Of a DNA stretch of 45,909 nucleotides, positions 22,299 to 30,967 are shown piece after piece. The translations under genes were made by a program, and so were the position numbers. The stretch's first letter is position 1. Each line of letters starts with the position of its first letter. This DNA comes from Prolixibacteraceae bacterium UBA6029 (lineage in GTDB: Bacteria > Bacteroidota > Bacteroidia > Bacteroidales > Prolixibacteraceae). The notes below the pieces were generated by a model. It did not search any database. It was not told the origin of the DNA and was given only the letters and a program-made list of their open reading frames with translations. The stretch is taken from assembly GCA_002429385.1 (NCBI GenBank), contig DIZL01000042.1, forward strand, positions 1 through 45,909, written 5' to 3'.

Positions 22299-22921
22299 CG
22301 TTCCAGTAATTTATACAGTTGGTTCAGTTCTGTTTTTTTTCTTCCTGCATCAATACATTGCCTGATGATTTCAGTATTAAAATTTTCAACAGCAGAGAAA
22401 TCTATTCTCAGATCCTCCTCAAGATACAGCTGCATGGCCTTCACGGATTGCAATTTAAGTCCGGAGGTTGCATAGATCATATCACAAAGTGCCTTTTCAG
22501 GAGAAGCAATCAGGTAGGCATAACGATTGTCGACAATTTCCTGGCGTATTCCTACCTGGAAGTAGGCTTTTGGTGCTGAAACATATTCAAAATTACCAAT
22601 TGGCGTAGAAAAATTCCTGGCCCGCTTAAGCGTCAGTGAACGCAGGGTATGCACCCTTTCGGGAATAAGCTGATAGAAAGAGAGCGCATACTCGAACGAA
22701 ACATAGGAAGGTCCATAAAGATGGTTGGCAATCAATTCTTTGGAAACAGGCAAATGATGCAAGCCAGGAGAAACGACATATAAGCCTTTTTTAAGGCGAA
22801 TTAATTCACCCTTGTCTTCCATTTTAGATACCTTATCCCTGGGATACCTGTAATCACCCAATACGGTTGCCAAGGAAGGAAAATCGATAGGTACAATTCC
22901 AATTTCTTCCAGTGTAATCAT
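22295..22921 (-). CDS. abiEi: AbiEi-type antitoxin/transcriptional repressor
   Basis: This 208-residue protein opens with a winged-HTH-like domain (LATVLGDYRYPRDKVSKMED and GELIRLKKGLYVV) followed by the AbiEi C-terminal domain (YGPSYVSFEYALSFYQLIPE and ASPEKALCDMIYATSGLKL). Known AbiEi antitoxins neutralise the toxin and repress their own promoter by binding inverted repeats. Gene order antitoxin then toxin with a 4-bp ATGA overlap fits a coupled type IV toxin-antitoxin operon. A large palindrome lies 26 bp upstream of the start. Confidence 0.82.
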   Translation of the reverse strand: MITLEEIGIVPIDFPSLATVLGDYRYPRDKVSKMEDKGELIRLKKGLYVVSPGLHHLPVSKELIANHLYGPSYVSFEYALSFYQLIPERVHTLRSLTLKRARNFSTPIGNFEYVSAPKAYFQVGIRQEIVDNRYAYLIASPEKALCDMIYATSGLKLQSVKAMQLYLEEDLRIDFSAVENFNTEIIRQCIDAGRKKTELNQLYKLLER

Positions 22922-23225
22922 AGTTTCCTATTAATAAATGACTACAAATATAGTAGATTTTGCACAGATAATCGATTAACAATCGATTATCTGTACAAAT
23001 ACTACTATATTTATCGGTTAAATTGAATTGTTCACTATCTTATACGGATGTTTAATTTATGGTCGTTTTCATTAGTCCTTTTACGGATAAATATTCATCC
23101 AACCACCATTAATGAATTTCATTGCCAGAAAGATAATTCGCAGCAATAATTAATCTATAAGTGCGTTTAGAAACTACCAGCATTATTTATATATCATAAA
23201 ATTTTTAATATTCTAAATCATTGTA
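22922..23225. other. Divergent intergenic region with the abiE promoter
   Basis: Apart from the palindrome at 22948-23010 I see no coding or RNA feature in this 304-bp gap between abiEi and the divergent secreted-protein gene. The remainder is AT-rich. Confidence 0.5.
22948..23010. promoter_or_regulatory. 63-bp interrupted palindrome, likely AbiEi operator
   Basis: The core ACAGATAATCGATT-aac-AATCGATTATCTGT (22964-22994) is a perfect 14-bp inverted repeat. Outer arms ATATAGTAG (22948-22956) and CTACTATAT (23002-23010) share the same centre. It lies 26 bp upstream of the abiEi ATG. AbiEi proteins bind such repeats for autoregulation. Confidence 0.8.
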
Positions 23226-24131
23226 ATGAAGGCAATTAAAGTATTAGTCCTTATTGCTATCATTTTTTCTAATCTGGAATCAAATGGTCAGCAATTTTTG
23301 TCGGGAGATAATGAATCTCTAAAACTCTATAAGCTGGGTACTAATTTAATTGAGCAAGGAAAATACAAAAGTGCAGATTCAGTTCTGACATTGGTGCTAA
23401 ATAAATTTAAAAATGAAGATATCTATTATAACAGAGGGATTGCAAGACTGTATAAAGCAGACACCTGTGGCTTTTGCGAAGATATGGAAATTGCAGCAAA
23501 TAAGTATTTTGATGATGAAGCCAGAAAGTTATCAAACAGGTTATGTTGCTTTAAAGTCGACACCATTTATTACGATAAGAAATTTAATATTTCTAATCGG
23601 TCCCGCTACAAATACCTTGAAGAAATTCAGTATAAAAAGCCATCGAATCAAAGGATAGTTTTATTGCATGAATTAGACGCCAAAGTTGATCACCCGACCT
23701 TCGATTTTGGAGGTGATGGAGGTCTTGTAAATTTTCAAATGAAACCTACTGATATAATTGCAAAATACAGTGTTATTGACTCTGTAAAATACTATTATTC
23801 AACAACTAAGAAAGCTTTCATATCGCACAAAAGTCAGTATGATGATTTCAAGGAAAAGGCCAGGTTATTTTTAAGTGCAAAATATCAATCACTTAAGGAT
23901 CAAAATTCAGGAGCGAAAATAAGCGTACAAGTTGAACTAAAAATATCACCAACAGGAGAAATAACAGATGGTAAATATCTGGGAATATTCCCTGAAATTA
24001 AACTCGGAGATCAGGAAACGGATCTTAAGAATGATATTTTAAATATTATCAGGCATTATCCAAAAGCAACGCCTGCATCATTCAAAGGTGATAAAGTGCA
24101 TTTCATTGCTAATGATTTTATTGATTTTTAG
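23226..24131 (+). CDS. Secreted TPR protein with TonB-C-like C-terminal domain
   Basis: This 301-residue protein begins with a Sec signal peptide of about 22 residues (MKAIKVLVLIAIIFSNLESNGQ). Residues about 28-95 form TPR-like helices (LYKLGTNLIEQGKYKSADSV and DIYYNRGIARLYKA). The last ~80 residues (KISVQVELKISPTGEITDGK through IIRHYPKATPASFKGDKVHF) match the small TonB C-terminal-like domain common in Bacteroidota envelope proteins. Cysteines at residues about 80-105 (CGFCED and RLCCFK) could pair. Function is unknown; energy transduction is not implied because the N-terminal membrane anchor and Pro-rich spacer of TonB are absent. It is probably periplasmic. Confidence 0.65.
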   Translation: MKAIKVLVLIAIIFSNLESNGQQFLSGDNESLKLYKLGTNLIEQGKYKSADSVLTLVLNKFKNEDIYYNRGIARLYKADTCGFCEDMEIAANKYFDDEARKLSNRLCCFKVDTIYYDKKFNISNRSRYKYLEEIQYKKPSNQRIVLLHELDAKVDHPTFDFGGDGGLVNFQMKPTDIIAKYSVIDSVKYYYSTTKKAFISHKSQYDDFKEKARLFLSAKYQSLKDQNSGAKISVQVELKISPTGEITDGKYLGIFPEIKLGDQETDLKNDILNIIRHYPKATPASFKGDKVHFIANDFIDF

Positions 24132-24268
24132 TTTACCAAAACAAAACAAGTTGAGTTTATACATCTTATCTGTTGAGTAAAAACAGCCTCTCCAAAACCA
24201 TGTCATTCAGAACCTTTAATCGGACAAATTGTTATTATACGAGTAATAATCAATCCAAAAAAATTATC

Positions 24269-25297
24269 ATGAAATACAACGAACTTGGTAAAACAGGCGT
24301 ATTGGTTTCTGAGCTGTGCCTCGGAGCCATGACCTTTGGAGGAAAAGGCTACTGGCAGGCCATTGGGCAGGTACCTCAGGATGAAGTGAACCAAATCATT
24401 AAAACATCTCTGGATAGTGGTATAAACTTCATTGATACTGCTAATGCCTATTCAGAAGGTCTATCAGAAATCATGTTGGGCGAAGCACTGAAGACCTTGG
24501 GAGTAAACCGACAGGAAGTGGTTATTGCCACCAAGGTAAGAATTCGCATGGGACCAGGGGCCAACCAGGTGGGTCTTTCGCGCCTGCACATCATGGACTC
24601 GGTAAACGACAGTCTGAAACGGATGAATCTTTCGCACATTGATTTACTTTACATCCATGGGGTCGACCCAATTACCCCGCTCGAAGAAACCATGCGCGGA
24701 CTGGAAGATGTGGTTCGGTCGGGCAAAGTGCGGTACCTCGGAATTAGTAATCATCCCGCCTGGAAGGTTATAAAAGCCAACGACTATGCCGAAAAGATGG
24801 GATGGACTAAATTTGTAGCTTCACAAAACTATTACAGCATTGGGAGCCGCGATATCGAACGTGAAATTGTCCCTATGGCCCTGAGTGAAGGAATCGGCAT
24901 CATGCCATGGAGTCCTCTGGCTGGGGGATTCCTCTCCGGAAAATTCACCCGTAATAACATAGTGGCCGGCAACAGCCGACGTGATGCTTTTGACTTCCCT
25001 CCTATCAATAAAGAAAAAGCTTATGACATCATTGATGTGATGGCCGAAATAGGCAAGCGCCATGGCGTTTCAGTGGCTACCGTAGCATTAAACTGGGTGA
25101 TTAGACAACCGGCAGTAACCAGCACCATTATCGGGGCTAAAACACTGGAACAATTGAATGATAATATTGCCTCGGTCAATCTGCAACTCACTACTGAGGA
25201 CCTGAACCAACTCAATGAAGTCAGTGCCCTGACCTCTGAATACCCGGGATGGATGGTTAACCGGCAATTGCAGGGACGCTGGCCTGAACAAAAATAA
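24269..25297 (+). CDS. Aldo/keto reductase
   Basis: This NADPH-dependent oxidoreductase of the AKR superfamily has 342 residues from the ATG at 24269. The catalytic tetrad is present: Asp56 and Tyr61 (FIDTANAYSEG), Lys89 (IATKV) and His130 (LLYIHGVD). The C-terminal cofactor motif STIIGAKTLEQLNDNI is also intact. The closest resemblance is to the YajO/Tas/PdxI-like branch. The substrate is unknown. A longer TTG-started frame would add a non-homologous 32-residue leader, so I reject it. A terminator hairpin follows at 25328-25361. Confidence 0.9.
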   Translation: MKYNELGKTGVLVSELCLGAMTFGGKGYWQAIGQVPQDEVNQIIKTSLDSGINFIDTANAYSEGLSEIMLGEALKTLGVNRQEVVIATKVRIRMGPGANQVGLSRLHIMDSVNDSLKRMNLSHIDLLYIHGVDPITPLEETMRGLEDVVRSGKVRYLGISNHPAWKVIKANDYAEKMGWTKFVASQNYYSIGSRDIEREIVPMALSEGIGIMPWSPLAGGFLSGKFTRNNIVAGNSRRDAFDFPPINKEKAYDIIDVMAEIGKRHGVSVATVALNWVIRQPAVTSTIIGAKTLEQLNDNIASVNLQLTTEDLNQLNEVSALTSEYPGWMVNRQLQGRWPEQK

Positions 25298-25327
25298 TTA
25301 GCTACAAATAGGTATCGGAGAAAAGGT

Positions 25328-25361
25328 AAAGGCCGTCATCCAGCGAATGGAGACGGCCTTT
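25328..25361. terminator. Bidirectional intrinsic terminator
   Basis: AAAGGCCGTC pairs with GACGGCCTTT; an inner TCCA/TGGA extends the stem past a one-base bulge to a GCGAA loop. T-runs follow on the plus side and the complementary A-run lies on the other side, so it can serve both the AKR gene and the convergent lipocalin-like gene. Confidence 0.85.
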
Positions 25362-25385
25362 GTATTTTAAAAAGATCAGGATATC

Positions 25386-25922
25386 TTACTTCATATCGTA
25401 TACCCTTGTGGTTTTTCTCTCTCCGTCCTGTGTAGTGAATGAGGATTGAACGGTAAGGGTTTTTGCATTGGTGAGCGTCCATATTTCGGTTGATTTCATT
25501 GTCATGGACTGACCATTCCTATCCATAGTCCATGAGGTTGCAATGTTAAGAGTCAACCCGTCAGCCGACCAGCTGGCAACAGATTTGCTTTCACCCCTGG
25601 TAGAAGTGTTTACACTTTCTTTCCCGTCGAGTGTATATTTTGAAGTGGTAGTCACGGATTCTCCGTTTTGGTTGGTCCGTGTTCTCACCACAGTCAGGAG
25701 ATTAGCCTCCTGGGTAGCCACAAAATTACCACCACCCATTCGTTGTCCCCCACCCTGGCCAAGGTCACTTTTCTCTGTATTCAGAGTCCAGGTACCCGAG
25801 AAGTTTACCTTCCCTGCCTGTGCGTTTGCAACTATCGGTGCCATAAATGCCAGCATGACAATGAATACCATTGACCGCATAAGAAGGCTACTCCTCTGAA
25901 TTTTCTCAACATTTCTTTTCAT
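25386..25922 (-). CDS. Secreted lipocalin-like beta-barrel protein
   Basis: This 178-residue protein has an N-terminal signal segment (LLMRSMVFIVMLAFMAPIVANA|QA). The remainder starts VNFSGTWTLNTEKSDLGQGG and is made of repeated short beta-strands rich in Thr, Ser and Gly (LTVVRTRTNQNGESVTTTSK and IWTLTNAKTLTVQSSFTTQD). FSGTWxLN opens many Bacteroidota lipocalin-like exported proteins. No ligand or enzyme motif is visible. It ends convergently with the AKR gene and shares its terminator. It may be a stress-related envelope protein. Confidence 0.6.
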   Translation of the reverse strand: MKRNVEKIQRSSLLMRSMVFIVMLAFMAPIVANAQAGKVNFSGTWTLNTEKSDLGQGGGQRMGGGNFVATQEANLLTVVRTRTNQNGESVTTTSKYTLDGKESVNTSTRGESKSVASWSADGLTLNIATSWTMDRNGQSMTMKSTEIWTLTNAKTLTVQSSFTTQDGERKTTRVYDMK

Positions 25923-26039
25923 TTTCTTTAATTTAGGTGAATAGATATTAATTTAGATTCTATCAAAGTTAAATATTAAAATCTTGTTTCAAAATAATAC
26001 CTTTAAACTCGTAAAAACAAAGAACCAACTTAACCTGCT

Positions 26040-26153
26040 ATGAATAAAAAATACGGCCTTTTGCTGATTATCCTCCTGTTGCCGATGATGTTTACTTATG
26101 GGCAAAACAATATCTATCAGTCAATTCTTTTTCCCCGATTAGAAAATAAATAA
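26040..26153 (+). CDS. 37-residue secreted ORF, possibly a truncated gene
   Basis: An ATG-started frame encodes MNKKYGLLLIILLLPMMFTY then GQNNIYQSILFPRLENK. The first 21 residues look like a real Sec signal peptide ending YG|QNN, but the mature part is only about 16 residues. This looks like the stump of a secreted-protein gene or a small peptide gene. It lies 43 bp upstream of the GHL6-like gene on the same strand. Confidence 0.4.
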   Translation: MNKKYGLLLIILLLPMMFTYGQNNIYQSILFPRLENK

Positions 26154-26196
26154 TCCTTTTTCTCTCGCATAAGCTTTAAATCTAAAATACCGGATC

Positions 26197-28365
26197 ATGA
26201 ACAGAAGAAATTTCATCAGGACCACTTCCATGGTAGCAGGCGCAGTGATCATTGCAGAACCCTCGGTTCTTGCCAGTATCAGGAGCCCTGCGGAGCAGAC
26301 CTGGTTTGACCGACCTATGCGATGGGCACAGCTCACACTGGTCGAAAATGATCCCGGAAGTTTTGATCCTGACTTCTGGCTCAGTTATTTTAAACGGATT
26401 CATGCCGATGGCACCACCCTGAGCGCCGGCGGGGTTGTAGCCTATTATCCTACCGATATACCCTTGCACCACCGGAGCGACTGGTTGGGTAATTCAGATC
26501 CTTTTGGTTATCTTGTGAAGGGAAGCCGTAAGTTGAATATGTCCATCATAGCGCGTACCGATCCCCACGCCGCAAGGCAAAATGTATATGAGACCCATCC
26601 TGACTGGATTGCAGTAACTGCCAATGGAGAGAAACGCCGTCACTGGGCGAATAAGGATCTGTGGGTAACCTGTGCCCTGGGACCTTATAATTTTGAGTTT
26701 ATGACCCAGGTTCACCGTGAGATTATGGAACGCTATCAACCTGATGGCATATTCTCGAACCGATGGGCCGGAAGCGGTATTTGTTACTGCGAACATTGCA
26801 TCAAAAATTTCAAAGACTATTCGGGACTCGAACTGCCAAAAAGCAGTGACCGATTCGACAAGACTTACCAGAAATATTCAGAATGGAGCACCAACCGGTT
26901 GAAGGAATTGTGGCTTCAGTGGGATGGAGTCATCCGGGGTAAAAAATCCACTTCACGGTTTATCCCGAATGGGTTTCCGGATAAGGTCGTGACCGGAAAG
27001 CTTTCGGATATTGTATTCACCGACCACCAGGCCAGAAGCGGTGTTACCATGCCATGGTCAAACGGAATGGGCGCCAAAGAATTACGTGCATCCATCGGCA
27101 TGAAGCCACTCGGAGGTATATTCAGTGTGGGTGTGGAGGAACAATACCGCTGGAATGATTCGGTTCAGACTGAAGCGGAAATCAGAATCTGGGTAGCCGA
27201 GGGAACAGCCAACGGTATGAGGCCGTGGTTCACCAAGTTCTCCGGAGTACTGTATGATAAACGTTGGCTGGATATAATGGATAAAATATACCAGGTGCAT
27301 TACCGTAATGAGCGATACCTGAGAAACACTGCACCAATGGCCCGTGTGGGTATGGTGTTTTCGGAACAGAACCGGAATTACGGGAGTGAAACCTGGCAAC
27401 AAAAGAGCGGTGATCATGCCCTTGGGATGTACCATGCGCTGATCGAAGACCGCATGCCTTTTGAGATGGTCAATGACCGCTTGCTTGATGCTGAACACCT
27501 GAAACCGTTTAAATTGTTGATTTTACCAAATACAGCCCAGCTTTCTATGGAACAGTGCGATCAAATCCGGAAATTTGCGGAGGGGGGAGGAAGTCTGCTT
27601 GCTACTTTCGAAACATCCCTTTATGATGAGGATGGTAATCGGAGGACAGATTTCGGCCTGACAGACCTTTTTGGTGTTTCCTACGATAAAAGCGTAGAAG
27701 GACCCATGCAAAACAGTTATCTGCGTCTGAAAGAGGATCAGGCAACCAAACAATTTCACCCGGTATTGAAAGGATTGGAAGATGCTTACCGAATCATTAA
27801 CACCGTTCATCAGGTAAAGATAATCCCCCGGATGACCTTCCCTGATCCCGTGACACTGATACCCTCCTACCCCGACCTTCCGATGGAAGATGTATATCCC
27901 CGGGTACCGGACACTGACATCCGCGAGCTTTACCTGCGTGATGTTGGCAAAGGAAGGATTGCCTATTTCCCGGGAGATATTGACCGCACTTTCTGGCAAC
28001 TCATGAGCGCCGATCATGGACAACTTCTTCGAAATACAATCCGCTGGGCATTGAAGGAGGAATCCATTGTGGACGTAAAAGGTCCGGGGGTGATCGATGT
28101 CACCGTATGGCGGCAGGCCGGATCGATGACCGTGCACCTTGTAAACCTGACCAACCCGATGATGATGAAAGGGCCGTTCAGGGAACTGATACCGGTTGAT
28201 CAACAGGTCAGCATCAATCTTCCGGACGGAGCAATCGTGAAAGGAGTCAGACTGCTGGTCAGGGAACAGAATATTGATTTTAAAGTCATGGATGGAAAGA
28301 TAACCGTAAATGTGCCACAGATACTGGATCACGAGATTATTGGAATTGATTTAAAAACGACTTGA
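26197..28365 (+). CDS. Tat-exported glycoside hydrolase-like protein (GHL6/GH42-like), paralogue 1
   Basis: This 722-residue protein has a Tat signal (NRRNFIRTTSMVAGAVIIAE), so it is exported folded. Residues about 35-390 form a TIM-barrel hydrolase-like domain with HADGTTLSAGGVVAYYPTDI, SIIARTDPHAA and a CYCEHC cysteine cluster (ICYCEHCIKNF), resembling GHL6-type putative hydrolases. From about 400 a glutamine-amidotransferase-like, beta-galactosidase-trimerisation-type domain follows (LLILPNTAQLSMEQCDQIRK, FAEGGGSLLATFETSLYDED). A beta-sandwich tail ends the protein. The substrate is unknown. It is the first of five same-strand genes and shares architecture with the protein at 28568. Confidence 0.75.
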   Translation: MNRRNFIRTTSMVAGAVIIAEPSVLASIRSPAEQTWFDRPMRWAQLTLVENDPGSFDPDFWLSYFKRIHADGTTLSAGGVVAYYPTDIPLHHRSDWLGNSDPFGYLVKGSRKLNMSIIARTDPHAARQNVYETHPDWIAVTANGEKRRHWANKDLWVTCALGPYNFEFMTQVHREIMERYQPDGIFSNRWAGSGICYCEHCIKNFKDYSGLELPKSSDRFDKTYQKYSEWSTNRLKELWLQWDGVIRGKKSTSRFIPNGFPDKVVTGKLSDIVFTDHQARSGVTMPWSNGMGAKELRASIGMKPLGGIFSVGVEEQYRWNDSVQTEAEIRIWVAEGTANGMRPWFTKFSGVLYDKRWLDIMDKIYQVHYRNERYLRNTAPMARVGMVFSEQNRNYGSETWQQKSGDHALGMYHALIEDRMPFEMVNDRLLDAEHLKPFKLLILPNTAQLSMEQCDQIRKFAEGGGSLLATFETSLYDEDGNRRTDFGLTDLFGVSYDKSVEGPMQNSYLRLKEDQATKQFHPVLKGLEDAYRIINTVHQVKIIPRMTFPDPVTLIPSYPDLPMEDVYPRVPDTDIRELYLRDVGKGRIAYFPGDIDRTFWQLMSADHGQLLRNTIRWALKEESIVDVKGPGVIDVTVWRQAGSMTVHLVNLTNPMMMKGPFRELIPVDQQVSINLPDGAIVKGVRLLVREQNIDFKVMDGKITVNVPQILDHEIIGIDLKTT

Positions 28366-28567
28366 ACTAAAAAGCATAGTGCAAACGGGTGCAAATGAGT
28401 GCAAAATGAATCGTTTTTCTGGAATCATGAATTTGGTTGCCTAACTTAGAATAAAAATAGCACCGGGAAGGATTTCTTAAATATCAAGTCTAACAAGAGC
28501 AGGAGATAAGACCTAACGCAAATTATTAACAGATGATTAAAATTAATACAGTAACAGCAACCTCATC

Positions 28568-30913
28568 ATGAAAAAGTCAGAACATAATCAACCGGAGAAA
28601 AATGAAGGAAGTCCTTACGGGGGCAACAGCCGAAGGTCGTTCCTAAAGAAAACCGCTGCCGCAACGGTTCTTTTTGCAGGCGCGGATTTCTTCTCATTTG
28701 GCGCTGGAACCATGACCAACAGAATTGAGGCTAATGCAGACACTCCATGGTACAGACGGGTGACCCGCTGGGGCCAGACCAATATTACTGAAAAAGATCC
28801 TGAACACTATGATATTGCCTGGTGGAGAAACCAATGGAAAACCACACAGACTCAGGGAGTGATCATCAATGCAGGCGGTATCGTGGCTTATTACCCAAGT
28901 AAGGTGCCGCTTCACCGACCAGCGCAGTATTTAGGGGGCCGGGACCTTTTTGGTGATCTCTGCCGTGCTGCCCATGAAGATGGTCTGGTTGTGTTTGCCC
29001 GCATGGATTCAAACCGTGCCCATGAAGAGTTTTATCAGGCACATCCCGACTGGTTTGCCCTGGATGCGTCGGGAAAACCCTATAAGGCAGGCGAGCTGTA
29101 TATCACCTGTGTAAATAGCCCCTACTATAACGAACATATCCCTTCAATTCTGACCGAAGTGTCAGAGCTGTATCATCCCGAAGGATTCACCGATAACAGC
29201 TGGAGCGGTCTGGGACGCGATTCAATCTGTTACTGTGAAAACTGCAAAAAGAGATTCAGGGATAAGAGCGGAATGGACATACCACTAATCAAAAACTGGG
29301 ATGATCAGGCTTACCGGAAATGGATTCAATGGAATTACAACCGGCGACTTGAAATATGGGATCTAAATAACCGCACCACAAAGTCAGCCGGTGGAAAGGA
29401 CTGTATCTGGTCAGGGATGAACAGTGGTTCCATCAATGGACAGTCGAGGAGTTTTCGTAATTACAAAGAGATCTGCAGCCGGGCTGAAATCATTATGCTT
29501 GACTCGCAGGCCCGCAGCGATGCAGATGGTTTTCAGCAAAACGCTGACATCGGAAAGATCATTCATGGTTTGTTGGGATGGGATAAACTTGTTCCTGAAA
29601 GTATGGCCATGTATCAGATGGGAAGGCCAACTTTCCGTCTGGCAAGTAAACCAGTTGCCGAAGCGAGAATGTGGATGATTGAAGGAATAGCAGGGGGGAT
29701 CCAACCCTGGTGGCATTATGTCGGCGCTTCACATGAAGACCGGCGTATGTATCATACTCCGGGATCGGTATTCCGCTGGCATAAAACGAATGAAGAATTC
29801 CTGATCAACCGCAATCCAGTTGCAACTGTAGGCATTGTCTGGTCACAAGAGAATATGGATTTCTATGGACGTGACGAGGCCGAGCTGATGGTGGAACTTC
29901 CCTGGCGAGGCATCACACAGGCACTTATTCGTGCCCGGATTCCGTATCAGCCTGTTCATGCTGACCACATCACACGGGAGGCAAAGAATTTTTCTCTGCT
30001 AATACTTCCCAATCTGGGTCTTATGACGGATAGCCAGATTACAGCTGTTAAGCGGTTTGTTGAAAATGGCGGAGGTTTACTGGCAACGGGTGAAAGCAGC
30101 TTGTACAGCGAATGGGGCGATCGGCGATCAGACTTTGGCTTGGGTGATTTGTTCGGCGCTCATACCGATAACCAACAAGACCATACAGGTGTAAGTCTGA
30201 GAAAGAGGGCTAATGAAACCTATCATACCTATCTTCGACTCACCCCTGAATTACGGGCCAATGTGGATGGTCCGCAAACCGGAATGGAACCTTTGGTTAA
30301 AGGCTTGCGTCATCCGGTATTCAAAGGATTCGAAGAAACAGATATCCTGTCGTTTGGTGGTATCCTGGAACCTGTCAGAACAGATCCCGGAGCCGAAGTG
30401 CTGATGACCTTTATTCCACAGTTCCCGATTTACCCACCCGAAACAGCCTGGATGAGAGAACCCAAAACAAATATTCCGGGTTTGATTCTGAACGTCACTT
30501 CCGGCAGAGGCCGCATTGCTTATTTGCCCGCTGATCTGGACAGGCAGTTTGGACGATACAATCTGCCGGATCATGGGAACCTGCTGGCTAACTTTATTCG
30601 CTGGGCGGCAAAAGATAATATCCCACTGACAGTTGAATGTGCCGGACTGATTGACTGTAACCTTTACCGGCAAGCCGGAAGATTGATCCTGCATTTAGTC
30701 AATCTGACCAGTGCAGGAACCTGGCGACAGCCAATGGACGAATATATTCCGATAGGTCCGTTAAAGGTAAGTGTCAGATTGCCAGAAACTATTCGTGGCC
30801 GAAAACTGCAGCTGCTGGTGTCGGATGAGAAAATTTCAGGTAAAGTGGAAAATGGATGGGTTCAATTCACGATCAGATCAATTACTGATCATGAGGTCAT
30901 AGTTATCATCTAA
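28568..30913 (+). CDS. Tat-exported glycoside hydrolase-like protein, paralogue 2
   Basis: This 781-residue protein has a Tat signal with a longer N-region (SRRSFLKKTAAATVLFAGAD). Domain order copies paralogue 1: a hydrolase-like barrel with TQGVIINAGGIVAYYPSKVP, VVFARMDSNRAHEEF and CYCENC (ICYCENCKKRF), then the amidotransferase-like domain (LLILPNLGLMTDSQITAVKR, FVENGGGLLATGESSLYSEW) and the beta tail. The two are diverged, so this is an old duplication rather than a recent one. It may act on a related substrate or form a complex with paralogue 1. Confidence 0.75.
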   Translation: MKKSEHNQPEKNEGSPYGGNSRRSFLKKTAAATVLFAGADFFSFGAGTMTNRIEANADTPWYRRVTRWGQTNITEKDPEHYDIAWWRNQWKTTQTQGVIINAGGIVAYYPSKVPLHRPAQYLGGRDLFGDLCRAAHEDGLVVFARMDSNRAHEEFYQAHPDWFALDASGKPYKAGELYITCVNSPYYNEHIPSILTEVSELYHPEGFTDNSWSGLGRDSICYCENCKKRFRDKSGMDIPLIKNWDDQAYRKWIQWNYNRRLEIWDLNNRTTKSAGGKDCIWSGMNSGSINGQSRSFRNYKEICSRAEIIMLDSQARSDADGFQQNADIGKIIHGLLGWDKLVPESMAMYQMGRPTFRLASKPVAEARMWMIEGIAGGIQPWWHYVGASHEDRRMYHTPGSVFRWHKTNEEFLINRNPVATVGIVWSQENMDFYGRDEAELMVELPWRGITQALIRARIPYQPVHADHITREAKNFSLLILPNLGLMTDSQITAVKRFVENGGGLLATGESSLYSEWGDRRSDFGLGDLFGAHTDNQQDHTGVSLRKRANETYHTYLRLTPELRANVDGPQTGMEPLVKGLRHPVFKGFEETDILSFGGILEPVRTDPGAEVLMTFIPQFPIYPPETAWMREPKTNIPGLILNVTSGRGRIAYLPADLDRQFGRYNLPDHGNLLANFIRWAAKDNIPLTVECAGLIDCNLYRQAGRLILHLVNLTSAGTWRQPMDEYIPIGPLKVSVRLPETIRGRKLQLLVSDEKISGKVENGWVQFTIRSITDHEVIVII

Positions 30914-30967
30914 CAGTTACAAACTATTATTATGATTTTGAACATTCTAAGCAAATATAACTTAATC

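Noticed and set aside
21465..22921. A CRISPR-Cas or restriction system in the debris region
   Set aside because: The only intact genes there are the AbiEi/AbiEii pair; no nuclease, methylase or cas motif is seen.
23226..24131. TonB energy transducer
   Set aside because: A signal peptide precedes TPR helices; there is no membrane anchor or proline-rich spacer and no ExbB/ExbD gene beside it.
27523..28332. A 269-codon minus-strand frame inside the first hydrolase gene
   Set aside because: It is a shadow of a gene with a Tat signal and clear domains on the plus strand; its own sequence has no motif or start context.
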